Positions 1-7,938 of a DNA stretch of 14,962 nt are shown here, piece by piece. The notes beneath the pieces are model-generated. The model was not told the DNA's origin and searched no databases. It saw only the letters and a list, made by a program, of their open reading frames with translations. The translations under genes and the position numbers were made by a program. This stretch comes from Nostoc sp. CHAB 5715. Lineage in GTDB: Bacteria; Cyanobacteriota; Cyanobacteriia; Cyanobacteriales; Nostocaceae. How positions within the stretch are numbered: the first letter of the stretch is position 1; each line of letters opens with the position of its first letter. The stretch spans positions 1 through 14,962 of the forward strand of contig NZ_JAIVFR010000042.1 in assembly GCF_020829685.1 (NCBI RefSeq). Direction: 5' to 3'.

Positions 1-45
1 CTCTCCAGATCATCAGGGTGCATCTACTTACCACAGCATAGCATT

Positions 46-744
46 TTAGGTATGCGTGCTGTCACCAGTTTTTATATGAAGATTTCGTGAAGAATCACCG
101 GGAAAATACTTACTTGGGAATTGGGCAGTTTGGTTAGAGTTGTGACCTAAGAGAATAAACGGAGCATCGGGTACGTATTTACTACCGTTGGAGGCATAAA
201 CATAAACGCGATCGTCAATACCACCGGAGACATAAAAGCGTGAGCCATCTTTTGCCCACGCCAAACCATTGTAGGTATTGGGAATATTAATTTGTTGGCG
301 TTTAACTAACTTTCCACTGCTGACATCGAAGACAAACACCCATTCAGCTTTAGTAGTAGTTGTACCAGTGGGTTTACCAGTTATTGGGTCTAAAACAGGA
401 TAGGTGAGATCAGCACCAGTATTTTGATTTTTGAAGTTCTGGTTATAGCCACTGGTTAGTACCAGGAGAGTTTTACCATCGGGGCTGAGAGTGGTCGTAA
501 CAGCTTCAGCCGCATCAGCATTATTATCGGTACGCAAACCAGTCGCTAGAGGTGCAAAAGTAGAGCCTGGGGCAGCTGCGGGTGTAATCACTTGACCTGT
601 GGGGAGTAATGCTCCACCTTCAGGTAGATTACCAACACGGCTAGTAGCAAGCCGGGCTGTAACTATTTGTATACTGCTTACTACGATCGCCGCTGCAACT
701 AGCACGCTGAGTAGCAGATATCGCTTACGCTTGAAATTGAGCAT
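46..744 (-). pseudogene. Truncated YncE-like beta-propeller (lactonase/phosphoesterase-type) protein, 5' part only
   Basis: The 232-residue product starts with a basic N-terminus (KRKR, residues 5-8) and a hydrophobic stretch at about 9-29, with a possible signal-peptidase site after VTA (residue 30). It is therefore probably exported or membrane-anchored. Two propeller-like repeats follow: LSPDGKTLLVLTSGYN near 86-101, and VFVFDVSSGKLVK at 136-148 leading into LAWAKDGSRFYVSGG at 161-175. This is the pattern of YVTN/YncE-type beta-propellers, which in cyanobacteria often precede a phosphoesterase domain in proteins of several hundred residues. Here the frame ends after a tail (about 208-232) that no longer looks like a propeller blade, so the gene is cut by a frameshift, insertion or rearrangement near position 100. 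No phosphoesterase domain is visible before the window edge. Family assignment is fairly sure; the enzymatic role is unknown. Confidence 0.6.
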
Positions 745-1068
745 TTGCTGTTCTTACACATCAAAATGTATTTGGTTACGCAGCCAATATTCCTATTTTT
801 TAGTTAAGAACAGGGTAAGGTGAGGTTACTGTCAGAGTAATTGGGATTGACGAAATGTTAAGAATTGAAAAAGCAGTTAATACTATGCAATCTTCAGTGG
901 TCGATCGCAGTTACCAATATAGGCATTGGCATTGCACCAAAAAACTAAACCCAGATATTTGAGCCTGATTTTCGCGCCAATTTAAAAAATTACCTGATGT
1001 AAAAGAATGACATTTTTTGTTTACCAAGCGATCGCCTTTAACTCTACATTTAAAATAGGCGATCGCAT
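745..1068. other. Spacer upstream of the propeller remnant, no gene recognised
   Basis: This stretch probably holds the promoter and leader of the minus-strand propeller gene. Two HIP1 octamers (GCGATCGC) lie at 1028-1035 and 1059-1066, the second abutting the toxin stub. No convincing ORF, tRNA or terminator was seen. Confidence 0.4.
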
Positions 1069-1179
1069 TCATGGGAAATAGCGGTAAATATCCTTACGAT
1101 GAAGAACCCGTACAAAGGTAATGGTATCTCCGGCAACTGTAAAACCTATGCGGTAATCTCCTACCCGAATGCGATGATA
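1069..1179 (-). pseudogene. C-terminal stub of a RelE/ParE-family toxin
   Basis: Read on the minus strand, the stretch gives 36 open residues beginning [13 protein letters not shown] and ending [12 protein letters not shown] before TGA (1069-1071). The R-x-G-D-Y-R-I core followed by a hydrophobic strand and a terminal HRKDIYR block is the typical C-terminal half of RelE/ParE mRNA-interferase toxins. The codon immediately upstream (1180-1182) is TAA and no N-terminal half is visible, so this is a decayed remnant rather than an active toxin. No partner antitoxin gene remains next to it. Family identity rests on the motif only. Confidence 0.6.
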
Positions 1180-1302
1180 TTAAATTTTTTCCTGTGTGAC
1201 TCTTCGCCCTGACTTGACTTCTGGGGTATTCTTTCTTCTGACTCCTTCTCATGAATTACGAATGAGTATTACACCTTGTTAACTGTTCACTAATTTAAAA
1301 TT

Positions 1303-3120
1303 ATGCAAAGCTCTAAAAATTACTATATTTCTACTTTAATCAAGTATCTCAAACCCCTATGGCAGCAGTCACTTTTACTACTAATTCTCTTGCTGATTGG
1401 TATTGGCTTACGGTTGCTTAATCCTCAGATTTTAGCAGCGTTTATTGATACAGCGATGTCTACGACGGGCTACGCCTACGCTGGGGCAAAATTTTCTCGA
1501 CTAATCCAATTAGCGTTGCTTTTTTTAGGAATTGCCTTAGCGACTGGGCTAATTTCTTTATTAGAAACCTATCTAGCAGCAGATATTGGCTTACGAGCCA
1601 CAAACCGACTGCGGGCGAATCTGACGCTGCACTGCTTGCAACTCGATATGTCCTTTCACAATAACCAAACACCAGGCGCTTTAATCGAACGCATAGACGG
1701 CGATATCAGCCAATTGAATGACTTTTTCTCTCGGTTCGCCATCGACTTTGTGGGTAACAGTATCTTTGCAGTAGGTGTTTTTATTGCCCTGTTTCATATT
1801 GACTGGCGAATAGGGCTAACAGCGATCGCAATGGTAGTCATCCTCTTATTTACTTTTAGCCATTTCAATAATATAGTCATTCCTTATTTTCAAGCAGAAC
1901 GAGAATCCAGTGCAGCTTTGTTTGGTTTTTTGGCAGAGCGACTCTCTGGTACAGAAGATGTGCGTTCTTCTGGTGCGTCAGCCTACGTCATGCGCCGTTT
2001 CTACGAACGTTCACGAGATTTGTTTCCCAAATTGGTTAAATCACAGACTTTTGGCCTAGGAGTATTTAGCGCTTGGAGTGTTTTCTTTACCCTCGGAAAA
2101 ACAGTGATTTTGGGGATGAGCATTGTGCTTTTTTTCAATAACGCATTTGCGATCGGCACAGTTTATCTCATCTATCGCTACATCGAGTTATTGGAACAAC
2201 CAATTCAACAATTTGGTCGCCAAGTTCAAGATTTACAAGAAGCTGAAGCTGCTTTAATTCGGGTACGAGAATTACTCACAACCCAAAGTTGTCTTTTAGA
2301 TATTGGTCAAACAACTCTTCCAGATCAGGCATTGAGCGTAAGTTTCGAGAATGTTGACTTTCGTTATCCTACTCCTGAGAAAGACGCGATCGCCAACGAC
2401 GGGCGTTTCGCCATCGCAACACCACCGGATTTAGTATTGCGCGATGTCTCATTTTCCTTGTCGCCTGATAGCATTCTCGGTCTACTTGGTCGCACAGGCA
2501 GTGGCAAGACTACCATCACCCGCCTTCTCCTGCGACTTTACGACCCCACGCAAGGAACAATTCGTTTGGGCGGGGTTAACTTACTCGATATACCTTTGGC
2601 TACACTGCGGGAACACGTAGGTATGGTAACGCAAGAAATTCAACTTTTCCACGCCAGCGTCCGCGATAATCTCACTTTGTTTGAGTCATCTATCCCCGAT
2701 GCACGCATAGAGTCAGTTATTCAGGAAGTTGGCTTATGGAACTGGTATGAATCTCTCCCTAGCGGTTTAGACACTCTACTCGCTCCCGGCGGTAGCGGAC
2801 TATCAGCAGGACAGGCGCAGTTATTGGCATTTGTGCGGGTGTTTCTTAAAAATCCTGGTTTGGTAATTCTGGACGAAGCCTCATCCCGCCTCGATCCGGC
2901 TACCGAGCAATTGTTAGAAAAAGCTATTGATCGCCTATTAGTTGGGCGAACTGCCATCATTATTGCTCATCGTTTAGCAACAGTAAAGCGAGCCGATCAA
3001 ATCATGATTTTAGAAGACGGTCATTGTTTAGAGTGCGGTCAACGCGAGGAATTAGCCACTAACCCGGACTCCCGCTTTGCCCAATTACTGCAAATCGGGT
3101 TAGAGGAGGCTTTGGCATGA
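1303..3120 (+). CDS. Half-size ABC exporter, subunit 1 (consensus Walker B glutamate, altered signature)
   Basis: The 605-residue product is a fused permease-ATPase of the ABC-exporter type, located in the cytoplasmic membrane. The transmembrane domain covers about 20-330, with helices near 20-40, 66-88, 145-190 and 250-290. The nucleotide-binding domain starts near 345: Walker A GRTGSGKT 396-403, Q-loop Gln444, signature LSAGQ 500-504 (canonical LSGGQ), Walker B VILDE with Asp524 and catalytic Glu525, and H-loop His556. Length is usual for a half-transporter. The gene overlaps the next ABC gene by four bases (ATGA), so the two are co-translated and probably dimerise. Two stretches look repeat-derived and in frame: 1453-1481 (residues about 51-60) and 2386-2417 (about 362-372, between the first NBD strand and VLRDVSF). 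The substrate cannot be told from sequence. No clear Shine-Dalgarno precedes the ATG; this start is supported by the same ATG context in the partial copy at 5075. Confidence 0.9.
   Translation: MQSSKNYYISTLIKYLKPLWQQSLLLLILLLIGIGLRLLNPQILAAFIDTAMSTTGYAYAGAKFSRLIQLALLFLGIALATGLISLLETYLAADIGLRATNRLRANLTLHCLQLDMSFHNNQTPGALIERIDGDISQLNDFFSRFAIDFVGNSIFAVGVFIALFHIDWRIGLTAIAMVVILLFTFSHFNNIVIPYFQAERESSAALFGFLAERLSGTEDVRSSGASAYVMRRFYERSRDLFPKLVKSQTFGLGVFSAWSVFFTLGKTVILGMSIVLFFNNAFAIGTVYLIYRYIELLEQPIQQFGRQVQDLQEAEAALIRVRELLTTQSCLLDIGQTTLPDQALSVSFENVDFRYPTPEKDAIANDGRFAIATPPDLVLRDVSFSLSPDSILGLLGRTGSGKTTITRLLLRLYDPTQGTIRLGGVNLLDIPLATLREHVGMVTQEIQLFHASVRDNLTLFESSIPDARIESVIQEVGLWNWYESLPSGLDTLLAPGGSGLSAGQAQLLAFVRVFLKNPGLVILDEASSRLDPATEQLLEKAIDRLLVGRTAIIIAHRLATVKRADQIMILEDGHCLECGQREELATNPDSRFAQLLQIGLEEALA
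1453..1481 (+). repeat. In-frame small dispersed repeat in ABC gene 1
   Basis: The 29-bp word starts GCGATGTCTACGA and ends GGGCTACGCCTACGC. It encodes residues about 51-60 (AMSTTGYAYA) in the loop after the first helix. The same word occurs in reverse orientation at 10500-10551, where a further 23 bp interrupts it. The recurrence in two unrelated genes marks it as a mobile or dispersed repeat rather than native coding sequence. Confidence 0.65.
2386..2417 (+). repeat. Quasi-palindromic repeat inserted in frame in ABC gene 1
   Basis: The stretch opens with a HIP1 octamer (2386-2393), closes with CCATCGC, and contains a small hairpin GGCG-TTT-CGCC. Its outer ends (GCGAT/ATCGC) are complementary. 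It encodes about ten residues (DAIANDGRFAIA region) that are extra relative to a usual ABC NBD, where the FRYP strand leads quickly into the VLRDVSF strand. That it is an insertion is inferred from this comparison. Confidence 0.5.
3103..3109 (+). promoter_or_regulatory. Strong ribosome binding site for ABC gene 2
   Basis: GAGGAGG lies 7 nt upstream of the ATG at 3117, inside the last codons of ABC gene 1. It fixes the start of the second gene and supports translational coupling through the overlapping ATGA. Confidence 0.75.
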
Positions 3121-4919
3121 GAGTAAAAACTGCATCTTCCATCCCAACTTGGCGGTACTTACTGGAGTTAATTCGCTACAAACCCTTGTTTTACCTCACC
3201 AACGGGTTGTTAGCGAGTGGTCTATATTATTTCTTTCTCTTGATACCCGGACTAATTATCCGCCAGATTTTCGATACCATCACAGTTAAAACAGCCGCCG
3301 GGTTAAACGTCTGGACATTGCTGGCTTTGTTGATTGGGGGTGTTATCGCACAGCAAACATTCCTGTTGATCGGTGTCACAGCTGATGGTGTGTTTCGGAT
3401 GCATGTTGCGACTCTGCTCCGCAAGCATTTACTCGCTTGCATCTGGGAACGACCAGTAGCACAAGCATTACCAAGCTCATCTGGAGAAGCCATCTCCCGT
3501 TTTCGTGATGATATCCAAGCCATCCTCGATTTTTTGACCTTTTCTTTCGACCCCATTGCTCAGAGTTTAGCAATTACCATCGGCTTAATTATCCTAGCTC
3601 GCATTAACCTCTTGTTAGCACTGATAGTATTTGCGCCTTTGGTGGTGGCGATCGCAACCATCAATTTAGCCAGTAAGCGCATCCGCAAATACCGACAAGC
3701 AAATCAGGAAGCCATTGGGGGAGTTACGGGGTTATTAGGCGAGATTTTCACAGCAGTACAAGCAATTAAGGTTGCTGGCAGTGAGAAGCCTGTTGTGGAA
3801 TACTTTGAAAAAGTGAATGAAGTTCGCCGCCAAGCCGCCCTCAAAGATTTGTTATTCGGACAGGTACTGTATTCGTTTTTGACAAATATAGCAAATCTGG
3901 GTACAGCCATCTTGCTACTGGCGGCGGCTGGGATGATGCAAACTCAAACAGGAGCAACTTTAACAGTCGGTGATTTTGCTTTGTTTGTTTCATATTTGGG
4001 GGAGTTTGCGGTGATCGCAGGATTTTTCAGTGAGTCTTTAACACGTTACTACCAAACTGAGGTTTCCCTACTGCGACTGGCCGAACTCATTCCTGGTGTG
4101 CCACCTCTAAGTTTAGTCAAACACGAAAAAGTTTATCTTCGGGGTAAATTACCCCAGTTGCCTTACACTCCCAAGACTGGGCAACATCGTTTGGAAACGC
4201 TGGCACTCAGGAACTTGAGCTATCACTACCCCGGTACGGAGTGCGGGATTGCCCAGGTGAGTCTGACTTTGAAAAGGGGTACTCTGACGGTAATTACCGG
4301 GCGCATTGGTTCGGGTAAGAGTACTTTATTGCGGGTGCTTTTGGGGCTTTTACCCAAACAAGCAGGAGAGATTTTCTGGAATAATCAGCAAGTTGCAGAC
4401 CCAGCCGCTTTTTTTGTCCCACCCCGTAGTGCTTATACTGCCCAAGTTCCGCAACTTTTTAGCGAAACGGTACGCGATAACATTTTGATGGGACTGCCGG
4501 AGGATGTAGTCGATCTGGATGCTGCTATTCATTTAGCGGTGATGGAAAAAGATGTTGCGAACTTAGAAAATGGCTTAGATAGTATTGTCGGGCCAAGGGG
4601 AACAAAACTTTCTGGTGGTCAGATTCAGCGATCAGCTGCGGCGCGGATGTTTGTCCGCCAGTCTGAGTTGTTGGTTTTTGATGATTTATCTAGTGCTTTG
4701 GATGTGGAAACAGAACGCACTTTATGGCAGCGTCTGTTGGAAACGGAAAATTTTACCTGTTTAGCTGTCTCTCATCGTCAAATCGCTTTACATCAAGCCG
4801 ATCAAATTATTGTCCTCAAAGATGGTCGAGTTGAAGCGATCGGTAAGTTGGAGGACTTGCTGGCAAACTGCGAAGAAATGCAGTGTCTCTGGTCTGAAGA
4901 TGTGGGACAAAATCTTTGA
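3117..4919 (+). CDS. Half-size ABC exporter, subunit 2 (degenerate Walker B, canonical signature)
   Basis: The 600-residue permease-ATPase fusion has hydrophobic helices near 25-48, 65-88, 148-185, 250-272 and 284-304. Its nucleotide-binding domain starts at about 360: Walker A GRIGSGKS 395-402, Q-loop Gln443, signature LSGGQ 498-502, Walker B LLVFDD with Asp522 and Asp523 where the catalytic Glu normally sits, and H-loop His553. The Glu-to-Asp change together with the altered signature of subunit 1 is what known heterodimeric exporters show, such as TM287/288 or TmrAB: one hydrolytic and one degenerate site. The gene starts inside the stop of subunit 1 and has a strong Shine-Dalgarno. Transported substrate unknown; no peptidase domain or neighbouring peptide or biosynthesis gene points to one. 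Confidence 0.9.
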   Translation: MRVKTASSIPTWRYLLELIRYKPLFYLTNGLLASGLYYFFLLIPGLIIRQIFDTITVKTAAGLNVWTLLALLIGGVIAQQTFLLIGVTADGVFRMHVATLLRKHLLACIWERPVAQALPSSSGEAISRFRDDIQAILDFLTFSFDPIAQSLAITIGLIILARINLLLALIVFAPLVVAIATINLASKRIRKYRQANQEAIGGVTGLLGEIFTAVQAIKVAGSEKPVVEYFEKVNEVRRQAALKDLLFGQVLYSFLTNIANLGTAILLLAAAGMMQTQTGATLTVGDFALFVSYLGEFAVIAGFFSESLTRYYQTEVSLLRLAELIPGVPPLSLVKHEKVYLRGKLPQLPYTPKTGQHRLETLALRNLSYHYPGTECGIAQVSLTLKRGTLTVITGRIGSGKSTLLRVLLGLLPKQAGEIFWNNQQVADPAAFFVPPRSAYTAQVPQLFSETVRDNILMGLPEDVVDLDAAIHLAVMEKDVANLENGLDSIVGPRGTKLSGGQIQRSAAARMFVRQSELLVFDDLSSALDVETERTLWQRLLETENFTCLAVSHRQIALHQADQIIVLKDGRVEAIGKLEDLLANCEEMQCLWSEDVGQNL

Positions 4920-4929
4920 TGAGCGTTTT

Positions 4930-4968
4930 TTTCAATCAGTGATATATAAGACTTATCACTGATTGAAA
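4930..4968. repeat. Perfect 15-bp inverted repeat after the ABC operon
   Basis: The arms 4930-4944 and 4954-4968 (TTTCAATCAGTGATA and its exact complement) flank a 9-nt loop. It starts 11 nt after the stop of ABC gene 2. The stem is AT-rich and no T-run follows it on the plus strand, although a T-run precedes it. It could end transcripts weakly, protect the 3' end, or bind a dimeric protein. Confidence 0.5.
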
Positions 4969-5074
4969 TATTGAAATATTGTGTAAATTGTATATGATTT
5001 CAGTCTATCTGTTAGAAGCTTTGCGTAACTTTGAGTGATACAAATGTAACCAAAATAATGATTAATTTAAGAGT

Positions 5075-5272
5075 ATGCAAAGCTCTCACAGTTACTATAT
5101 TTCCATTTTACTCACGTATCTCAAATCCCTGTGGCATAAATCACTTTTGCTACTAATTCTCTTGCTGATTGGCATTGCTTTACGGTTGTTTAATCCTCAG
5201 CTTTTAGCAGCGTTTATTGATACAGCGAGTGCCAGAACGATCACGCTTTCGCTAAAAGCAACCCATGTTTGA
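5075..5272 (+). pseudogene. Truncated duplicate of the 5' end of ABC gene 1
   Basis: The first 51 codons match ABC gene 1 from its ATG to FIDTA; by eye about 18 of 154 bases differ (roughly 88% identity). After that, a short unrelated tail (14 residues) ends at a stop, so only the N-terminal cytoplasmic part and first membrane helix remain. The similarity stops exactly where the intact gene carries the 29-bp repeat, and the copy has its own 28-bp GCGA...TTTCGCT stretch there (5225-5252). This is the relic of a tandem duplication whose remaining ABC sequence was lost. A functional 65-residue membrane peptide is possible but not supported. Confidence 0.8.
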
Positions 5273-5734
5273 CATCTTATCACTGTAAATCATGCTTGCT
5301 ACCACAGATAAATGCTACAACAATAAGTCAATACAAAAATCGACATGATATTTCCATAAAAGATGGTTTAAGTAAATATACACGCTGATATAAATAAATT
5401 TATTCACTTTGATAGATGTATATATTTGCTATTTTAAGTAAAACTATGAAGATTGAAAAAATTGGCAAATAAAGTTGTTAGGAGATTTATGAGTCAAACA
5501 TTAACAGCGACACTTTCAGTATTGTCAATTAACAAAAAGTTTTATTTTAGCTTGAAATGCAAAAAAATCATTCTCATCCGCTTTTAAGTCTTTTAATGAT
5601 GATAAAAACTCTAAAAAATAGGAATTTTTCGTTAATTGAAATTTATTAGCTTTAATATTTAAATTAAGAAATCACTATTCAACCCATCTTCAAGTTTGTT
5701 ATTAAAACTAAAATTAGCTTTTGGTACTTCACTT
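5273..5734. other. AT-rich spacer upstream of glgX
   Basis: About 460 bp of low-GC DNA follow the ABC relic and should contain the glgX promoter and leader. No family-level gene was recognised. The only coding candidate is a 32-codon ORF with a good Shine-Dalgarno, listed separately. No clear terminator was found. Confidence 0.4.
5489..5587 (+). CDS. Possible small ORF (32 aa), unrecognised
   Basis: The ATG at 5489 is preceded by TTAGGAG with good spacing, an unusually good ribosome binding site for this window. The product begins MSQTLTATLSVLS and ends KKIILIRF; it is basic and hydrophobic at its C-terminus, with no recognised domain. It may be the beginning of a truncated gene, a short leader peptide ahead of glgX, or chance. 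Only the Shine-Dalgarno supports it. Confidence 0.25.
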   Translation: MSQTLTATLSVLSINKKFYFSLKCKKIILIRF

Positions 5735-7861
5735 ATGTATATAGCTGTATGGCCTGGAAATGTATATCCCTTAGGTGCTAGTTGGGATGGTAAAGGCACT
5801 AACTTCGCTTTGTTTTCCGAAAATGCAACAGGTGTAGAGCTTTGTTTATTTGATGCTGATAATCATGAAATTCGCTTGCCTTTAACAGAAAAAAATAATT
5901 TTGTTTGGCACGCTTATCTACCAGGAGTAGGGCCTGGACAACGCTATGGGTTTAGAGTACATGGCCCTTGGGCCCCAGAACTTGGGCATCGCTTTAACCC
6001 TAATAAACTACTAATTGATCCCTATGCTAAGGCAATTGATGGGGAAATTAGCGATAGTCCAGCTAATTTTGGCTACTCTTTAGATGCACCAGAACAAGAC
6101 CTAGCTTTTTCTGATTTAGATAATGCCGAAATTATGCCAAAGTGTATTGTTGTCGATCAGTCTTTTGATTGGGGAGACGACAAACTACTTTCTATACCGT
6201 GGCATGAAACAATTATTTATGAAACTCACGTTAGAGGCTTTACTAAGTTACACCCAGAAATTCCAGAAGAATTACGTGGTACTTATGCAGGGCTAGCACA
6301 TCCAGCCGCAATTCAATATCTCCAACAACTAGGAATCACATCTGTGGAATTGATGCCTGTGCATCACTTTTTATCCTCTCCAGGATTTCTGGTGGATAAA
6401 GGACTCAAAAACTATTGGGGTTACGATTCCATTAATTTTTTGACACCCTACTCTGGTTACAGTGCTAGTGGCTCACTCGGACAACAAGTCACCGAGTTTA
6501 AGCAGATGGTCAAAGACTTACACTCTGCTGGCATTGAAGTAATTTTAGATGTAGTTTATAACCACACTGGCGAAGGCAATCATTTAGGGCCAACATTGTC
6601 ACTGCGAGGCATTGATAATGCCGTGTACTATCGCTTGGTTAAAGATAATTCCCGTTACAACATGGACTTCACAGGCTGCGGCAACTCTCTGAATGTGCGT
6701 CATGCCCAAGTTCTGAAGTTAATCATGGATAGCCTGCGCTATTGGGTAACAGAAATGCATGTTGATGGCTTTCGCTTTGATTTAGCTTCGGCATTAGCGC
6801 GAGAACTATATGAAGTAGATAATCTCGCAGCTTTTTTTGATATTATTCATCAAGATCCAGTTCTGGCAGATGTGAAGCTGATTGCTGAACCTTGGGATTT
6901 AGGAGAAGGCGGTTATCAAGTTGGCAATTTTCCTTTACGTTGGTCTGAATGGAATGGCAGATATCGTGATACTGTCCGGGATTTTTGGCGTGGTGAGGAT
7001 GATAGCCTCGGACAATTTGCTTATTGTTTTACTGGCAGCCCTGACCTTTACCAAGCAAACGGGCGTAATCCCAGTGCCAGTATTAATTTCATCACTGCTC
7101 ATGATGGCTTCACGCTCAATGATTTGGTCAGCTACAACCAAAAGCATAATCAGGCCAACGGCGAAGATAGCCGGGATGGGGAAAGCCATAACCGCTCTTG
7201 GAATTGCGGTGTAGAAGGAGAAACCGATGATCCAGACGTAATCCGCTTACGGGAACGTCAGCGACGCAACTTTTTAGCAACTCTAATGCTGTCTCAAGGC
7301 GTACCCATGCTACTCGCAGGAGATGAAATTGGTTGCACTCAGAGGGGTAACAATAATGCCTACTGCCAAGATAATGAAATTTCCTGGCGTGATTGGAGTT
7401 TACAAAAGTCTAATTCCGAACTCCTAGATTTTGCCCGCGAACTCATTTATTTTCGTCATCAGCATCCAGTATTTCGGCGGCGTAAGTGGTTTCAAGGCCG
7501 TCCTATTCACGGTTTTGGGATCAGTGATATTGGTTGGTTTAATGAAGATGGCAGCGAAATGACTGAAAAGCAGTGGCTAGTTAGTTATGCCAAAGCTATG
7601 GAAATTTTCTTGAATGGCGAGGGCATTGTTACTCCTGGCCGCCGTGGGGAACGGATTATTGATGAGAGCTTTCTGCTATTTTTTAATGCTCACTACGAAA
7701 TGATTGAGTTTGCCTTACCCAATGTTCTCAATGACAGGGAATGGGAAATAGTTATTGACACCAACGAATCTCGCTTCATTAGCCCAGGAAAATTGATTAT
7801 GGGTGAGCAAACTGTGCCAGTTACAGACCGTTCTATCATGGTGTTACGTCGTCTTGCTTAG
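5735..7861 (+). CDS. glgX: Glycogen debranching enzyme GlgX (isoamylase-type, GH13)
   Basis: The 708-residue cytoplasmic enzyme hydrolyses alpha-1,6 branch links of glycogen (limit dextrins) during glycogen breakdown. An N-terminal CBM48/isoamylase-N-like domain (YPLGASWDGKGTNFALFSENA, about 12-32) precedes the GH13 barrel. Conserved GH13 regions are visible: DVVYNH at 272-277; GFRFD with nucleophile Asp349; LIAEPWD with acid/base Glu385; and NFITAHD with His456 and Asp457. Length matches the GlgX/TreX family. A longer frame starts with TTG at 5696, but the ATG at 5735 is chosen because family proteins begin just before AVWPGNVYPLG and the extra 13 residues look unrelated. It stands alone between an AT-rich spacer and a convergent HAD relic. 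Intact, with high confidence in function. Confidence 0.95.
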   Translation: MYIAVWPGNVYPLGASWDGKGTNFALFSENATGVELCLFDADNHEIRLPLTEKNNFVWHAYLPGVGPGQRYGFRVHGPWAPELGHRFNPNKLLIDPYAKAIDGEISDSPANFGYSLDAPEQDLAFSDLDNAEIMPKCIVVDQSFDWGDDKLLSIPWHETIIYETHVRGFTKLHPEIPEELRGTYAGLAHPAAIQYLQQLGITSVELMPVHHFLSSPGFLVDKGLKNYWGYDSINFLTPYSGYSASGSLGQQVTEFKQMVKDLHSAGIEVILDVVYNHTGEGNHLGPTLSLRGIDNAVYYRLVKDNSRYNMDFTGCGNSLNVRHAQVLKLIMDSLRYWVTEMHVDGFRFDLASALARELYEVDNLAAFFDIIHQDPVLADVKLIAEPWDLGEGGYQVGNFPLRWSEWNGRYRDTVRDFWRGEDDSLGQFAYCFTGSPDLYQANGRNPSASINFITAHDGFTLNDLVSYNQKHNQANGEDSRDGESHNRSWNCGVEGETDDPDVIRLRERQRRNFLATLMLSQGVPMLLAGDEIGCTQRGNNNAYCQDNEISWRDWSLQKSNSELLDFARELIYFRHQHPVFRRRKWFQGRPIHGFGISDIGWFNEDGSEMTEKQWLVSYAKAMEIFLNGEGIVTPGRRGERIIDESFLLFFNAHYEMIEFALPNVLNDREWEIVIDTNESRFISPGKLIMGEQTVPVTDRSIMVLRRLA

Positions 7862-7938
7862 TAGCACAAAAATCTCAAGAGTTATAGCGGTTCTCAGTTG
7901 GGTGCAATAAATTATGTAGAGTTGGGGTCAAGTATAAA

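Noticed and set aside
3227..3910. Minus-strand ORFs inside ABC gene 2.
   Set aside because: They lie antisense to a complete ABC frame and show no recognisable family.
4930..4968. Rho-independent terminator of the ABC operon.
   Set aside because: The stem is AT-rich and is followed by AATATTG-type sequence rather than a T-run on the plus strand.
5696..5734. TTG start giving a 13-residue longer GlgX.
   Set aside because: The ATG at 5735 begins right at the family-conserved AVWPGNVYPLG, and the extra residues are AT-rich coded and unrelated.
6921..7214. ORFs in other frames inside glgX (both strands).
   Set aside because: They are shadows of a strongly conserved enzyme frame, with no domain or start signal.
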